DNA from: Clostridium estertheticum
GTDB lineage: Bacteria; Bacillota; Clostridia; Clostridiales; Clostridiaceae
Assembly: GCF_026650985.1 (NCBI RefSeq)
Contig: NZ_CP086239.1
Location: 558,001 to 622,000 of the forward strand
Reading direction: 5' to 3'
Length of the DNA: 64,000 nucleotides
Shown: in pieces, positions 35,213 through 44,606 of the stretch
Numbering within the stretch: position 1 is the first letter of the stretch
How the letters are laid out: every line of letters starts with the position of its first letter
The notes under the pieces: generated by a model
Database searches by the model: none
What the model was told of the DNA's origin: nothing
What the model saw: the letters and a program-made list of their open reading frames with translations, nothing else
Position numbers and translations under genes: made by a program

Positions 35213-37024
35213 TTGGATGAAGCAAAACAGAATAGAAAGTTATTATATACTCACCTGAAAAAAATATTTAGTCCTAAAAAAGCAGCTGAATTAATGAAAC
35301 AACATAACGACCATTTATTTGATTTTCATGGATTAGCATGGAGTGTAGGTAAAAGATCGTTAGAGTTTTTTTGTATGTATTTCTTGCAAGATGTATTTTT
35401 ACCCAAGGAAGATAATGCAGCGGCTCCTATAGCACAAGTGCATAGAGATATATGGAAAGAAATACAAGAGTCCATTATAGGAAATGGAGAAGATCAGATT
35501 GGTAGAATAGAACCCAGGGGAACTGGTAAATCTGCATTTGGAACATTTGCCACTTCTATGTGGGGTCATTCTTATGGATTTAAGAAATACACACTGATAT
35601 GTTCCGATATAGGGTCTACTGCTGAAAAATTTGTTAAGGATATAAAAAATACATTTTTGAATAATGATTATATATATAAGGCGTTTGGTAAATTACTTGA
35701 TGACAAGGATAAGAGATATGTATGTAATACAACTCAGCTTGAATTTACAAACAAGACTTACATAGAGGCTATATCTTCTAATTCAAGTATGCGTGGTAGA
35801 AAATATGATAATTGTAGACCTGACTTAATAATTTTAGATGATTTTCAAAGTATAGATGACTGCAGGACTGATGAAGCTAGAATTAAAAAGTGGACCAGGT
35901 ATTCCAATGATGTTAAATTTGCAGTACAAAAAGCGGTAAGACGTAATGGCAAAATCGTTAAAAAAGGTACAACTCTCATAGCTCTAGGAACTCTTCAACA
36001 TAAAGAGTGTTTTTATTCTAGGCTAATTAAACAGCCCACGTGGAAGTTTAAAAATGACAGAGGTGTTCTGATTGATGATTTTATAAATGAAAAAGGTCAA
36101 AATGTTAATGGACTTGATTATTACTTTAACACTGGTTTATGGCTTAAATTTAAGATAGTGTTATTTAATTTTAAAAATGAAAGTCATTTAGAGGATGCTA
36201 AAGAATTCTATTGGTCCAATATTGATGCAATGCAATATCCAATGCTATGGGCTGAATTTTGGGATTGTTTAGATATGGCCCTAAGTTACTACGAAAACCC
36301 AACTTCTTTTAAACAAGAAGTCCAGGGCGATGTAGATTCCATAGGAGAAAAGAAATTCAAAACTATTGCTACAGAATCAGCAGGAATAATTGAAAGTCAT
36401 GAATTTATAAAAACTATGCTTTGCGTAGATCCTTCAGGTACGAAAACTAAAACCAAAACAAAAAACAAGGATTATTTTGCTTTTGCTGTTTGTAGTGTGT
36501 GTGAAAATAGTCTTAAATATATTAGAAAAGGTGAGGTTTTCAAGTTTGAAAAAAATAGAGAGTATGAGGATTACATAAATCATACTATCATGTTGTTAAA
36601 AAAATACCCGGATATAACTCATTTAGGGGTGGAAAAAAATACATATGGTGGCGCAGATTGTGTTCGTTTTGAGGAATTAATAAAAAATGATGTTAAATTA
36701 AGCAGTCGATTCATTGAAATCGTCAATTTCCCTCAGACTAGAAATAAAGATGATAAAATCAACACCATAGTTGCGAAAGTGAATATGGGCCAGATAATTT
36801 TCAATGAAGAGGATGTTGAGGCAATTGAACAAATAAAAGAGTTTTCTGGGTGCGAACATAGTTTATATGATGATTTCCCAGATGTTGTTGCTGAAGTAGC
36901 CAATAGAATAGATGAAATAGAATATATAAATGCAAAATATAAGGATGAAGTTTATAACAAAGGTATGGGACTTAAACAGAATATACTAGCAAAATATGAA
37001 AGAAAGGGAAGGAGGGTATTCTGA
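35213..37024 (+). CDS. terL: Terminase large subunit
   Basis: A 603-residue packaging motor. The ATPase domain has Walker A EPRGTGKSAFG near residue 100 and Walker B PDLIILDDFQ near 205. The RNase H-like nuclease domain begins MLCVDPSG and has the acidic residues VEKNTYGG and DDFPDVVAEVA. TTG at 35213 is preferred: GAGGTG lies six bases before it, whereas the GTG at 35204 is inside that site. Its stop overlaps the portal ATG (TGATG). Confidence 0.92.
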   Translation: MDEAKQNRKLLYTHLKKIFSPKKAAELMKQHNDHLFDFHGLAWSVGKRSLEFFCMYFLQDVFLPKEDNAAAPIAQVHRDIWKEIQESIIGNGEDQIGRIEPRGTGKSAFGTFATSMWGHSYGFKKYTLICSDIGSTAEKFVKDIKNTFLNNDYIYKAFGKLLDDKDKRYVCNTTQLEFTNKTYIEAISSNSSMRGRKYDNCRPDLIILDDFQSIDDCRTDEARIKKWTRYSNDVKFAVQKAVRRNGKIVKKGTTLIALGTLQHKECFYSRLIKQPTWKFKNDRGVLIDDFINEKGQNVNGLDYYFNTGLWLKFKIVLFNFKNESHLEDAKEFYWSNIDAMQYPMLWAEFWDCLDMALSYYENPTSFKQEVQGDVDSIGEKKFKTIATESAGIIESHEFIKTMLCVDPSGTKTKTKTKNKDYFAFAVCSVCENSLKYIRKGEVFKFEKNREYEDYINHTIMLLKKYPDITHLGVEKNTYGGADCVRFEELIKNDVKLSSRFIEIVNFPQTRNKDDKINTIVAKVNMGQIIFNEEDVEAIEQIKEFSGCEHSLYDDFPDVVAEVANRIDEIEYINAKYKDEVYNKGMGLKQNILAKYERKGRRVF

Positions 37025-38481
37025 TGAATCCAAGAGATACAAGAGAAAAATTATTAGGCTTAAGCATTAAAGAAAAAAAAGAAAAAAAGAAAATATTGAA
37101 AGATTTATTATTTTATCGCGGTGAGTGTGAAGAAGAAAATAAAGAAGCCGCAGTATTAGATAATGATTTGTTAGGTCAAAGCTGGATTAACACAGATGAT
37201 TTAGATTACGTTCCCTCGCAGGTTATAGATAATAAGGTTAAACCCCTTATAGGAAAACAAGCGCGCTTTATGTTTGGCGAATCTCCTAATTTATTATTAA
37301 AACCATTCAATAAAGAGAATAAAGAATCTTGTGAAAAGTTAAGGCAATATATAGATGCAATACTTAAAGCAAATAGGTTTTGGAGCGATACTTTAAAGGC
37401 CTTTAGACTTGCAACTGTAACTAAAAGGGTAATGTTGAGACTAGAGGCTAATCCTGGACAACCTATAAAATTATATTATCATGATTTCAATGATTTTAGT
37501 TATGAGCTAAGTGCCAATGATAGCATTAAATTAAATAAAGCAATAATCGTAAAGCAAGATGCATCAACTATAAATGTAGAGGAATCAAAACAAATATGGA
37601 ATAGATACACTTATTTTATGTCAAATAAAAAAGGTGAAGAATCTAGTTGCTACCTGAAAACTGAAACTTTTAACGGAGACAATTTAGATAAGCTTATAAG
37701 TTCAACAGAACAAAATACCGGACTCCGAAAAATTCCTTGTTGGGTTATTACAAACGAACAATGTCTTAGTGATCCAAGCGGAATTAGTGACATAAAGGAT
37801 TTAATACCACTACAGAATCAAATTAATAGAAGAACTTCAGACTCAGCAGATGCAATTAGGTTTGATATGTTTGGATTAAATATAATAAAAGATGCTACGG
37901 AAGACAGTGTTAATAAAGCTAAAATAGCACCTAACTCTTTACTGGCTCTAGTTTCTCTAAGCGGTAAAACAGCAGATGCAAAGAAAATCGAAAGTACTTT
38001 TCAAAATGCAGCGGCGGCTGAAAATTTTATTAAAAGATTAGAAGATTCTATGTATGAAAAATTAAGCATTCCAAAACCGGAACAATTAACAAATATTCCA
38101 TCCGCCAAAACTTTAAAGTTTGTTTATTCTGAGCTCGTTTCTCGTTGCGATGAAAAATGGCACGATTGGGAACCTACTATTAGAAGCATGATAAGGCTTA
38201 TAGTTGAAGCCAGTGGACAGTTTAAGTGCTATGACGATTGGGATGGAACGTGGAATGACCTCCTATATAATATAGTAATTAGAAAAAATTATCCTGTCCC
38301 CGAGGACGAAGATGATAAACACAGAATTGCAATGGAAGAAGTAAACTCTAATGTTAGAAGTCACAGAAGTTATATAAAAGACTTTACCGATGAAGAAGAT
38401 ACTGAGAGCATAATACAAGAAATAGCAGAGGATATAACTACCATTGTAAATGCAGAACAAGGGCAGATGGTGCAATTATAA
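37024..38481 (+). CDS. Portal protein, SPP1 gp6-like
   Basis: A 485-residue portal protein with the SPP1-type layout: N-terminal arm, IGKQARFMFGESPNLLLKP, the clip/stem region around SDIKDLIPLQNQINRRTSDSA and the C-terminal crown with YSELVSRCDEKWHDWEP. Twelve copies would form the DNA gate at one capsid vertex. Coupled to terL by a 1-base overlap. Confidence 0.9.
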   Translation: MNPRDTREKLLGLSIKEKKEKKKILKDLLFYRGECEEENKEAAVLDNDLLGQSWINTDDLDYVPSQVIDNKVKPLIGKQARFMFGESPNLLLKPFNKENKESCEKLRQYIDAILKANRFWSDTLKAFRLATVTKRVMLRLEANPGQPIKLYYHDFNDFSYELSANDSIKLNKAIIVKQDASTINVEESKQIWNRYTYFMSNKKGEESSCYLKTETFNGDNLDKLISSTEQNTGLRKIPCWVITNEQCLSDPSGISDIKDLIPLQNQINRRTSDSADAIRFDMFGLNIIKDATEDSVNKAKIAPNSLLALVSLSGKTADAKKIESTFQNAAAAENFIKRLEDSMYEKLSIPKPEQLTNIPSAKTLKFVYSELVSRCDEKWHDWEPTIRSMIRLIVEASGQFKCYDDWDGTWNDLLYNIVIRKNYPVPEDEDDKHRIAMEEVNSNVRSHRSYIKDFTDEEDTESIIQEIAEDITTIVNAEQGQMVQL

Positions 38482-38506
38482 ATTCCATCCTTAAGAGGTA
38501 ATTAAA

Positions 38507-39442
38507 ATGAATAATGAATATTTAAAATTAGTTGCAGCGGCACAAAAGAAAAGAATAGAAATAACAAAAGATAGCATAAAGCAAATTAGAGATTTATATA
38601 AAGATGTTGCAAAAGACTTAAGCAAAAGAGCCAGAAGTGCAAGTAAAGGAAGTTTAAATCAACGCTGGCTTAAAGATTATGGGAAGCAATTAAAATCAGA
38701 CATAAAAGAATTAAATAAGATTTTAAAACCGGACATAGAAAATTCGATGCTGAAAAGTGCTGAAGGTGCTAGTTCGATTCAATTGGATTTTTTCAATATG
38801 CTAGGTATAAAATATAGTTTTAATAATAAAGAAAGTTTTTCAAGTATGTTTTCCAATATGCCTAAAGATGCACTAGCAGAGTTAACTAATGGTGGGTTTT
38901 ATAAAGATGGGAGAGGACTATCCCAGAGATTGTGGGCCCATAATGGCAAAGCTAATGCAGATTTTGATTATATAATTGAGAAAGGCATAGCCGAAAAGAA
39001 AAGTACCTATGGCTTAGCGAATGATCTAGCCGATTTTGTTAACCCAGAGGTAAGAAAAAGTTGGGATTTTAAAAAGATATATCCTGGTGTTGGTAATAAA
39101 AAGATAGAATACAATAGCCTCAGGCTTGCAATTACTTCTATATCCCATGCTTATCAATTAAGTTTGCAAAGGTCATGTAAAGCTAATCCATTTGTGGAAG
39201 GAATCCAGTGGAATATATCTAACAGTCATAGAGGGACATGTGGGCTGTGTAAAAGCAGAGATAAAAAGATATATAAAGCTGATGACCTCCCACTCGATCA
39301 TCCCATGGGAGTATGCTATTTTACTCCTGTTGTTGAAAAATCCATGGAAGATATAGGAACAGAACTGAATAGCTGGGTTAATGGTGGGAATAATACCAAG
39401 TTGGATGGTTGGTATAGAGAATATGGCAGTGAATTTATTTAA
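38507..39442 (+). CDS. Minor head protein, SPP1 gp7-type
   Basis: A 311-residue phage head morphogenesis protein. A helical N-terminal half is followed by the conserved C-terminal fold HRGTCGLCKSRDKKIYKADD with PLDHPMGVCYFTPV, where Cys/His probably bind a metal. It usually sits inside the head near the portal and aids DNA ejection. Standard position between portal and scaffold. Confidence 0.85.
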   Translation: MNNEYLKLVAAAQKKRIEITKDSIKQIRDLYKDVAKDLSKRARSASKGSLNQRWLKDYGKQLKSDIKELNKILKPDIENSMLKSAEGASSIQLDFFNMLGIKYSFNNKESFSSMFSNMPKDALAELTNGGFYKDGRGLSQRLWAHNGKANADFDYIIEKGIAEKKSTYGLANDLADFVNPEVRKSWDFKKIYPGVGNKKIEYNSLRLAITSISHAYQLSLQRSCKANPFVEGIQWNISNSHRGTCGLCKSRDKKIYKADDLPLDHPMGVCYFTPVVEKSMEDIGTELNSWVNGGNNTKLDGWYREYGSEFI

Positions 39443-39444
39443 GT

Positions 39445-39471
39445 AAGCTTTAGAAATAAGGCTTTTTATTT
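39445..39471 (+). terminator. Mini-hairpin with GAAA loop, copy 1
   Basis: AAGCTTTA and TAAGGCTT close a GAAA tetraloop and run into TTTTATTT. A near-identical hairpin is at 39783-39809; the 22-base block starting TTAGAAATAAGG is shared exactly. Confidence 0.7.
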
Positions 39472-39491
39472 CGTCTAAAAGGTGGGTGAGA

Positions 39492-39791
39492 ATGATGATA
39501 CTAAGTAAGTTACATGATAAATGTAAAAAATGTGAACACAGAGATAACTGCGATGATAAAAGAATGGTGGCTTGTGCTATAGCTGGAAGATCGCAGCTTA
39601 TTACAGGTAGTATTGGATTATCAAATACAATGCCAACGGCACAAGCATTTGCTAGAAAACATACCCCAATAACAATTAATATGGGCGAATATGGGGCTAT
39701 TAATACTAGCATGGAAGAAATAGCAGAACAACTAAAAAAGAATCTTTACAAAGATATGTTTAATATAAATTGTGCTTTTAATAAGTCTTAG
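39492..39791 (+). CDS. Small cysteine-containing head-region protein
   Basis: A 99-residue protein beginning MMILSKLHDKCKKCEHRDNC: three or four Cys that could bind zinc. The rest is helical. It lies between the minor head and scaffold genes and is flanked by two copies of the same hairpin. Start chosen at the ATG after GGTGGGTGAG. Not recognised. Confidence 0.6.
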   Translation: MMILSKLHDKCKKCEHRDNCDDKRMVACAIAGRSQLITGSIGLSNTMPTAQAFARKHTPITINMGEYGAINTSMEEIAEQLKKNLYKDMFNINCAFNKS

Positions 39792-39809
39792 AAATAAGGC
39801 TTTTTATTT
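39783..39809 (+). terminator. Mini-hairpin with GAAA loop, copy 2
   Basis: AAGTCTTA, GAAA, TAAGGCTT then TTTTATTTTG. It overlaps the stop codon region of the small Cys gene and precedes the scaffold gene's AAGGAGG. Confidence 0.7.
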
Positions 39810-39837
39810 TGTTTAAAATTAAGGAGGAAAAGTAATT

Positions 39838-40479
39838 ATGGGATTATTGGAATATTTAAAAAAAATTTTAGGGGATGCAGAGGGGCAAACTGCCTTTGAT
39901 AAAATACAAGCAGATAAAGAAAACCACCTGCTTGTGAATTCAATCAAGGAGCCTAAATACGTAGATAAAACTATCTTGGATGCTGCTAATAATAGTGTAA
40001 CTCAATATAAGAAAGATGTAGCAAAGAGGGATAAGGATCTATTGCATTTACAAGGTAAGGTTAAAGATAATTCGGAGCTGACTACAGAAATCGAAAATTT
40101 AAAAACAGCTAATTTAAAGGCTAGTACGGAGTATGAAGCAAAATTAACTCAAATAAATTTTGATGGTAAATTTGAAAAAGCTTTAGGAACTTATAAACCT
40201 AAAAACTCAAAAGCACTAAAAGCTTTACTGGATATGGAGAAAGTAAAATTAGATGGAGAGGCTTTCTTGGGATTAGAAGACCAGGTTAAATTGTTAAAAG
40301 AATCTGATCCTTATTTATTTTCAGAAGAAAATTTAGGAGGAACAGGCAGTTTAGGAGGTGGTGTAGCAGGGACATTAGGGGGAACAGAAGGACAAGAGGG
40401 TGGACTAGGTTCAAGACTTGCAAAAGAAAAGGCCGAGGCTGTAAAAGCAACAGAATCACAAAATACATTTTTTAAATAG
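39838..40479 (+). CDS. Capsid scaffold protein
   Basis: A 213-residue protein with a central coiled coil (residues about 45-105) and a Gly-rich hinge (GGTGSLGGGVAGTLGG) before a short basic tail. This is the layout of GP20-type scaffolds, whose C-terminus binds the capsid protein. It sits just upstream of the decoration and major capsid genes. It is probably removed from the procapsid before DNA packaging. Confidence 0.85.
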   Translation: MGLLEYLKKILGDAEGQTAFDKIQADKENHLLVNSIKEPKYVDKTILDAANNSVTQYKKDVAKRDKDLLHLQGKVKDNSELTTEIENLKTANLKASTEYEAKLTQINFDGKFEKALGTYKPKNSKALKALLDMEKVKLDGEAFLGLEDQVKLLKESDPYLFSEENLGGTGSLGGGVAGTLGGTEGQEGGLGSRLAKEKAEAVKATESQNTFFK

Positions 40480-40490
40480 GAGGAAAAATA

Positions 40491-40829
40491 ATGTTAGAAA
40501 CTAAACAAACTTACATGGGTGAAAATAAAACTATTCTGCAATTTGCGGGTGAGCTATTTCAGAACACTTCCATCAAAGTAAAGAAAACAGATGTTTTAGA
40601 GGTAGCTGGTAAAAGAATATTAAAGGCTGGAAGTGTTGTAGATAATACTGGCAAAATCGTAGCTGATGGGACTGCCTTTGGGTTAGTTTACAGAGATGTT
40701 GATTTTACATTATCAAATGGCACTGAGAACATTCCAGTAACTATATTCGGATTTATTAAAACCGCAGCACTTCCAATTGCACCAACTGATCTAGTTAAGT
40801 CAGCACTAAGTATGATTAAATTTTTATAA
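40491..40829 (+). CDS. Head decoration/stabilisation-type protein
   Basis: A 112-residue, mostly beta protein (VVDNTGKIVADGTAFGLVYRD...). A small gene between scaffold and E-type major capsid is usually a lambda gpD-like decoration protein. Assignment rests on position, size and predicted strands. Confidence 0.65.
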   Translation: MLETKQTYMGENKTILQFAGELFQNTSIKVKKTDVLEVAGKRILKAGSVVDNTGKIVADGTAFGLVYRDVDFTLSNGTENIPVTIFGFIKTAALPIAPTDLVKSALSMIKFL

Positions 40830-40847
40830 TAAAAAGGAGGAATTACA

Positions 40848-41876
40848 ATGGATTGGAGAGACATTATAAACGTAAAAGAAATAGCAACTTATATTAGGGA
40901 GCTGCCACCACAAATGCTTATAGGGGAAAGCTTATTCCCACGCACAAAGCAATTAGGAATGGAACTGAAATATATTAAGGGGGCTAAACAAAAGGCTGTA
41001 GTGCTTAAGCAAAGCACCTTTGACGTAGCTGTAAAAATTAGAGCGTTAAAGGCACAAGTAGATGAAATCACTAAACAAATGCCATTTTTCAAGGAATCAG
41101 TTTTGATAAACGAAGCTGATAGACAACAGTTATTATTAGCTATGCAGGCTCAAAACAAATCTATTATAGACATGATAGTATCAAAAATATATGATAACTA
41201 TTTAGCGCTAGTTGATGGTGGAGATATGCAAATGGAAAGAATGAGGATGCAATTAGTCACTGATGGTACTATTAGTATAATTTCAGATGATGGTGATATT
41301 GTATTTGATTTTGGAGTACCTAGCAATCACAAGGAAGTCCTTACCGGAACTGCTAAATGGGACAATCCAGATGCAGATATTGTAGGTGATATTGAAAGAT
41401 GGAAAAAAACATTAAGAGATGATGGTTATTCAGTACCTACTAGAATGATATTGTCTTCTAAAACTTTTGGCTATATTGCTCTTAACAAAGCTATCAAACT
41501 AGACATAGACAAAGATGGAAGAGTAATAATGACAGATGCAATGGTAATGAGTTATCTAAAAAATAAAGTTGATTTATCAGTAGCAATAGTATCCGGATCA
41601 TATAAGCTGGAAGATGAAACAGAGCAACCTTACTTCCAAAACAATAAAGTGTCATTGCTTCCAGATGGTAATTTGGGTAAGACTTACTATGGAACAACTC
41701 CCGAGGAAGCCGATAAAATGTTTGGAGCTGGTACTAACTGCGAGGTAGTAAGAACTGGAATAGCTGTAATGACAATGAAAAAAGAAGACCCAGTAACTGT
41801 TCAAACAAAGGTCAGCCAACTAGGTATGCCAAGTTTTGAAAGAGCAGATGAGTGTTTCTTTGCTACAGTAGTATAA
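40848..41876 (+). CDS. Major capsid protein, E-type
   Basis: A 342-residue capsid protein similar to the phage E family (HK97 fold). Visible segments include YIRELPPQMLIGESLFPRTK, LKAQVDEITKQMPFFKE and the C-terminal EVVRTGIAVMTMKKEDPVT. No N-terminal delta domain is evident, as expected with a separate scaffold. Strong AGGAGG site. A weak hairpin follows at 41880. Confidence 0.9.
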   Translation: MDWRDIINVKEIATYIRELPPQMLIGESLFPRTKQLGMELKYIKGAKQKAVVLKQSTFDVAVKIRALKAQVDEITKQMPFFKESVLINEADRQQLLLAMQAQNKSIIDMIVSKIYDNYLALVDGGDMQMERMRMQLVTDGTISIISDDGDIVFDFGVPSNHKEVLTGTAKWDNPDADIVGDIERWKKTLRDDGYSVPTRMILSSKTFGYIALNKAIKLDIDKDGRVIMTDAMVMSYLKNKVDLSVAIVSGSYKLEDETEQPYFQNNKVSLLPDGNLGKTYYGTTPEEADKMFGAGTNCEVVRTGIAVMTMKKEDPVTVQTKVSQLGMPSFERADECFFATVV

Positions 41877-41879
41877 TTT

Positions 41880-41906
41880 AGAGCCTCCCATGTGGTTGCT
41901 CTTTTA
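41880..41906 (+). terminator. Weak hairpin after the capsid gene
   Basis: AGAGC and GCTCT with inner CC/GG pairs around CATG, followed by TTTTAATTTT. Could trim or partly terminate transcripts after the highly expressed capsid gene. Confidence 0.5.
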
Positions 41907-41932
41907 ATTTTGAAAAGAAAGGATTGATTTTA

Positions 41933-42166
41933 ATGGCTAAAAAAATAGAAGAGGCTAAAATGATAAACGTTAAAGCTCTAGTGTATTTAAAATATAATAA
42001 AAACTGCTACAAAATAGGTGATGAATTCCAAGTTAATGAAGATGACCTAGAAGAAATGGGTGAAAAGGGATTGATTGGGCCAGGGAAAGAGATGCTCAAA
42101 GAAGACCTAAATGATACACCTGAAGAACTAGGAGCGGATGTACTTTCCCCTAAAGAAGGTGAATAA
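41933..42166 (+). CDS. Small acidic phage protein
   Basis: A 77-residue protein. The first half, KALVYLKYNKNCYKIGDEFQ, resembles the small DUF-type proteins beside capsid genes. The tail is acidic. Start at 41933 after AAAGGATTG. Function unknown. Confidence 0.6.
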   Translation: MAKKIEEAKMINVKALVYLKYNKNCYKIGDEFQVNEDDLEEMGEKGLIGPGKEMLKEDLNDTPEELGADVLSPKEGE

Positions 42167-42168
42167 TT

Positions 42169-42459
42169 ATGGATAGGCTACCAATAGACTTCTTGAAATT
42201 TAACCTTCAGGAACGAGAATATCCGTATTTTGAAAATGATGAACTTGAACTATTATTGGAATCCAATGACGGTGATATTAAGAAGGCTAGTCACCAGGGT
42301 TGTATATTGAAAGCGGCCGCAGATGATAAGCTTGAAGTTGCTGGAATAAAACTTAGCTCCAATAGGGAATATTGGTTAACTTTAGCAGAAACTTTTAATG
42401 TTGTAGCTGCAGCTGGTAATGGATACATAACCAGCATGAAAAGAGTTGATGGCTGCTAA
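42169..42459 (+). CDS. Head-tail connector (adaptor) candidate
   Basis: A 96-residue helical protein (PIDFLKFNLQEREYPYFEND, then ASHQGCILKAAADDKLEVAG). Position after the capsid gene, length and helix pattern fit a gp15/gp6-like adaptor that docks on the portal. Assignment is positional. Confidence 0.6.
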   Translation: MDRLPIDFLKFNLQEREYPYFENDELELLLESNDGDIKKASHQGCILKAAADDKLEVAGIKLSSNREYWLTLAETFNVVAAAGNGYITSMKRVDGC

Positions 42460-42825
42460 ATGGCTGGAATAAATAGAGCAAAAATAAGTGAAAAACTATA
42501 TAAGCAACTTGATAAAAAGGGTTTATTAAAAGAAATTAAAATATTGAGAATTGGGAAAAATGCCTACAAGGAAAAGCAGAATGATTTATATGTGTGCACT
42601 GTAAAAGGGTTTTATTATAGAAAAGAAACTAGAATAAATATCAGTGCAACAGAGAGTGCTACATTAAATTCTAACTATAGCGAAAGAGTGCTAGTTATCT
42701 ATAATGAAGAATCTAAAAAGATTAAAAAAGATGATTATTTCACATTATCTGAAACCAAATACAAGATAATAGATACTGGAAATGCAGAAAATATCATTTA
42801 TGATATGCAGTTAGATAGGAGTTGA
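42460..42825 (+). CDS. Head closure (stopper) candidate
   Basis: A 121-residue beta-rich protein beginning directly after the preceding stop. YSERVLVIYNEESKKIKKDD and FTLSETKYKIIDTGN match the pattern of SPP1 gp16-like stoppers. Second gene of the neck module. Confidence 0.6.
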   Translation: MAGINRAKISEKLYKQLDKKGLLKEIKILRIGKNAYKEKQNDLYVCTVKGFYYRKETRINISATESATLNSNYSERVLVIYNEESKKIKKDDYFTLSETKYKIIDTGNAENIIYDMQLDRS

Positions 42826-42829
42826 AATT

Positions 42830-43174
42830 ATGAGTGGGTTTAATATAGACATAAAAGGTATATTAGAAGGGTTAGCAGTATTTGAATTAAAAAGCAAAGC
42901 TGCAATCGGCTTGTATGCAGATACTGCAGGTAAAAAACTCGAGGCAGAGGCTAAGAAAAGTGCAACATGGATAGATCGTTCAGGGTTAGCACGCAAGAAC
43001 ATTAAAGGCGGAAAGGAATGGCAAGGCGACCAATGTCGAGTGTACGTATGTGGAAATATGGTGTATTCGCCTTATCTTGAACTTTGTAATGATAAAAAAT
43101 ACGCAGTGCTTAAACCCACTGTAGACAAGCTTTCACCAGAAATTTTAAGAGGCCTAAATAATTTATTGAGGTGA
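42830..43174 (+). CDS. HK97 gp10-like neck/tail-completion protein
   Basis: A 114-residue protein with AGKKLEAEAKKSATWIDRSG followed by the strand CRVYVCGNMVYSPYLELCND, the common HK97-gp10 pattern (helix with basic residues, then VYYAPYLE-like strand). Third neck gene. Confidence 0.75.
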   Translation: MSGFNIDIKGILEGLAVFELKSKAAIGLYADTAGKKLEAEAKKSATWIDRSGLARKNIKGGKEWQGDQCRVYVCGNMVYSPYLELCNDKKYAVLKPTVDKLSPEILRGLNNLLR

Positions 43175-43181
43175 TGCAATA

Positions 43182-43607
43182 GTGGCTACCTTTAATTATA
43201 AAATTGTAGGTAAAGAACTGGATCAGGAAGATATAGAAAATGCGATACCACAAACTTTGTGGCAGAAGATATTTCTTCATTTAGAGAAAAAAAGATATGA
43301 AGTATATTCTCCTGGACAAAAAAGAGATAAATGTGAAGCCACTTACGTGGTAATAAAAGAAAATGGAATTCATGGGCAAGATGGTGGAAATAAGTTAGGG
43401 TTTAAGGTGTTTGATGTTATATTATACTGCCCTTTAACCAATTATTCCGATATGGAATTTTATGCAGAAAACATTAAACAAGATCTAAAAGAAATGAAGG
43501 AACTCAGACCTACTGGAGTAGAGACACCCAGCATAATAGATGATGAAGTTGAAGGATATACATCATCTATAGAATACCAAGCATTAAAAACATTGAGGAG
43601 GAGATAA
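43182..43607 (+). CDS. Tail terminator candidate
   Basis: A 141-residue alpha/beta protein. GTG start after GAGGTG; the ATG at 43176 is out of frame. The place between gp10-like and tail tube genes and the core FKVFDVILYCPLTNYSDMEF fit a tail terminator that caps the tube. Confidence 0.6.
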   Translation: MATFNYKIVGKELDQEDIENAIPQTLWQKIFLHLEKKRYEVYSPGQKRDKCEATYVVIKENGIHGQDGGNKLGFKVFDVILYCPLTNYSDMEFYAENIKQDLKEMKELRPTGVETPSIIDDEVEGYTSSIEYQALKTLRRR

Positions 43608-43608
43608 A

Positions 43609-44496
43609 ATGTCAGAACTTGAAGGCATGCCTATTGCAAATATTGTGTTAGCCGAAATAATAGACGAAGTTACACAAAAAACTTATATTTTCGACACAGC
43701 AGACAAAGCGGATGTTAAACCTGATTTGTCTGCAGGTAAGGAAGATATTTTAAGAGTAAAAAACAGGATAATTGCTATGAACCGTACAGAGGACATTTGT
43801 ATTGGATATGATATAAAACTTACAAACAATACATTCCCGACAGAACTTATGGCAATAGTTGATGGAGGTATAATTACAGCAGATGGCTATGAGGGACCAG
43901 AAGTTGGGATAGTTACAGAAAGACATCCATTCACTTTAAATCTGTATAGCGAAGAAAAGGACTATGACAGTGCAACTTTACAGTATGTGCAGTTTGCTTT
44001 TAAACACAACAAGGGTAAGCCAGTAGAATTTAAATTTGAGGATGGTAAATTCTACGTGCCAGACTTTGAAAGCCACAGTAGACCTAAAAAAGGTGAGAAA
44101 CCTGTTTACATAAAGTTTCTTAAGCAGTTACCTACAGGTCGTGTAGACCCAGTAACTCCACCGCCGAGCGGAACTGGAGATATGAAGGTAGAGGGTGAAA
44201 CAGTTACAGGTGGCAACACAGATGTTGGAGTTACTATTGGTAGTAATGTTAAGTGGACATTTGTAAAAGCTATAAATCAAGATGATGTAACTGCCACTAA
44301 TTTTGTAGTTAAAAAGAAATCTGATAGCACTGTAGTAACTGGCAATGTAACCATAGATTCTACTAAAAAGATAGTAACATTTATACCGACTAGTATAGAA
44401 GCTGGTGTTATTTATGTAGCTGAAGCTAAGGCAGTTAATTTATTGGATGCAAGTGGTACAACTACTGCTATTTTAGTAGAATTTACAACTATATAG
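43609..44496 (+). CDS. Major tail tube protein with C-terminal Ig-like domain
   Basis: A 295-residue protein. Residues 1-180 form the tail tube domain (ERHPFTLNLYSEEKDYDSAT...). After a Pro-rich hinge (VDPVTPPPSGTGD) comes a bacterial Ig-like domain (about 195-295, VKWTFVKAINQDDVTATNFV). Such added Ig domains decorate tails and may bind cell-surface sugars. Located just before the assembly chaperones and tape measure, as usual. Confidence 0.8.
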   Translation: MSELEGMPIANIVLAEIIDEVTQKTYIFDTADKADVKPDLSAGKEDILRVKNRIIAMNRTEDICIGYDIKLTNNTFPTELMAIVDGGIITADGYEGPEVGIVTERHPFTLNLYSEEKDYDSATLQYVQFAFKHNKGKPVEFKFEDGKFYVPDFESHSRPKKGEKPVYIKFLKQLPTGRVDPVTPPPSGTGDMKVEGETVTGGNTDVGVTIGSNVKWTFVKAINQDDVTATNFVVKKKSDSTVVTGNVTIDSTKKIVTFIPTSIEAGVIYVAEAKAVNLLDASGTTTAILVEFTTI

Positions 44497-44606
44497 AAAT
44501 AGGTCTGGGAGAAGATATTATGGATAATGAACAGTGGGCATTGGAAGATGGCAGACCAACTGCTAAATTTGCTTCAATAATAAAACAAAAATATAGGAGT
44601 GAGAAA

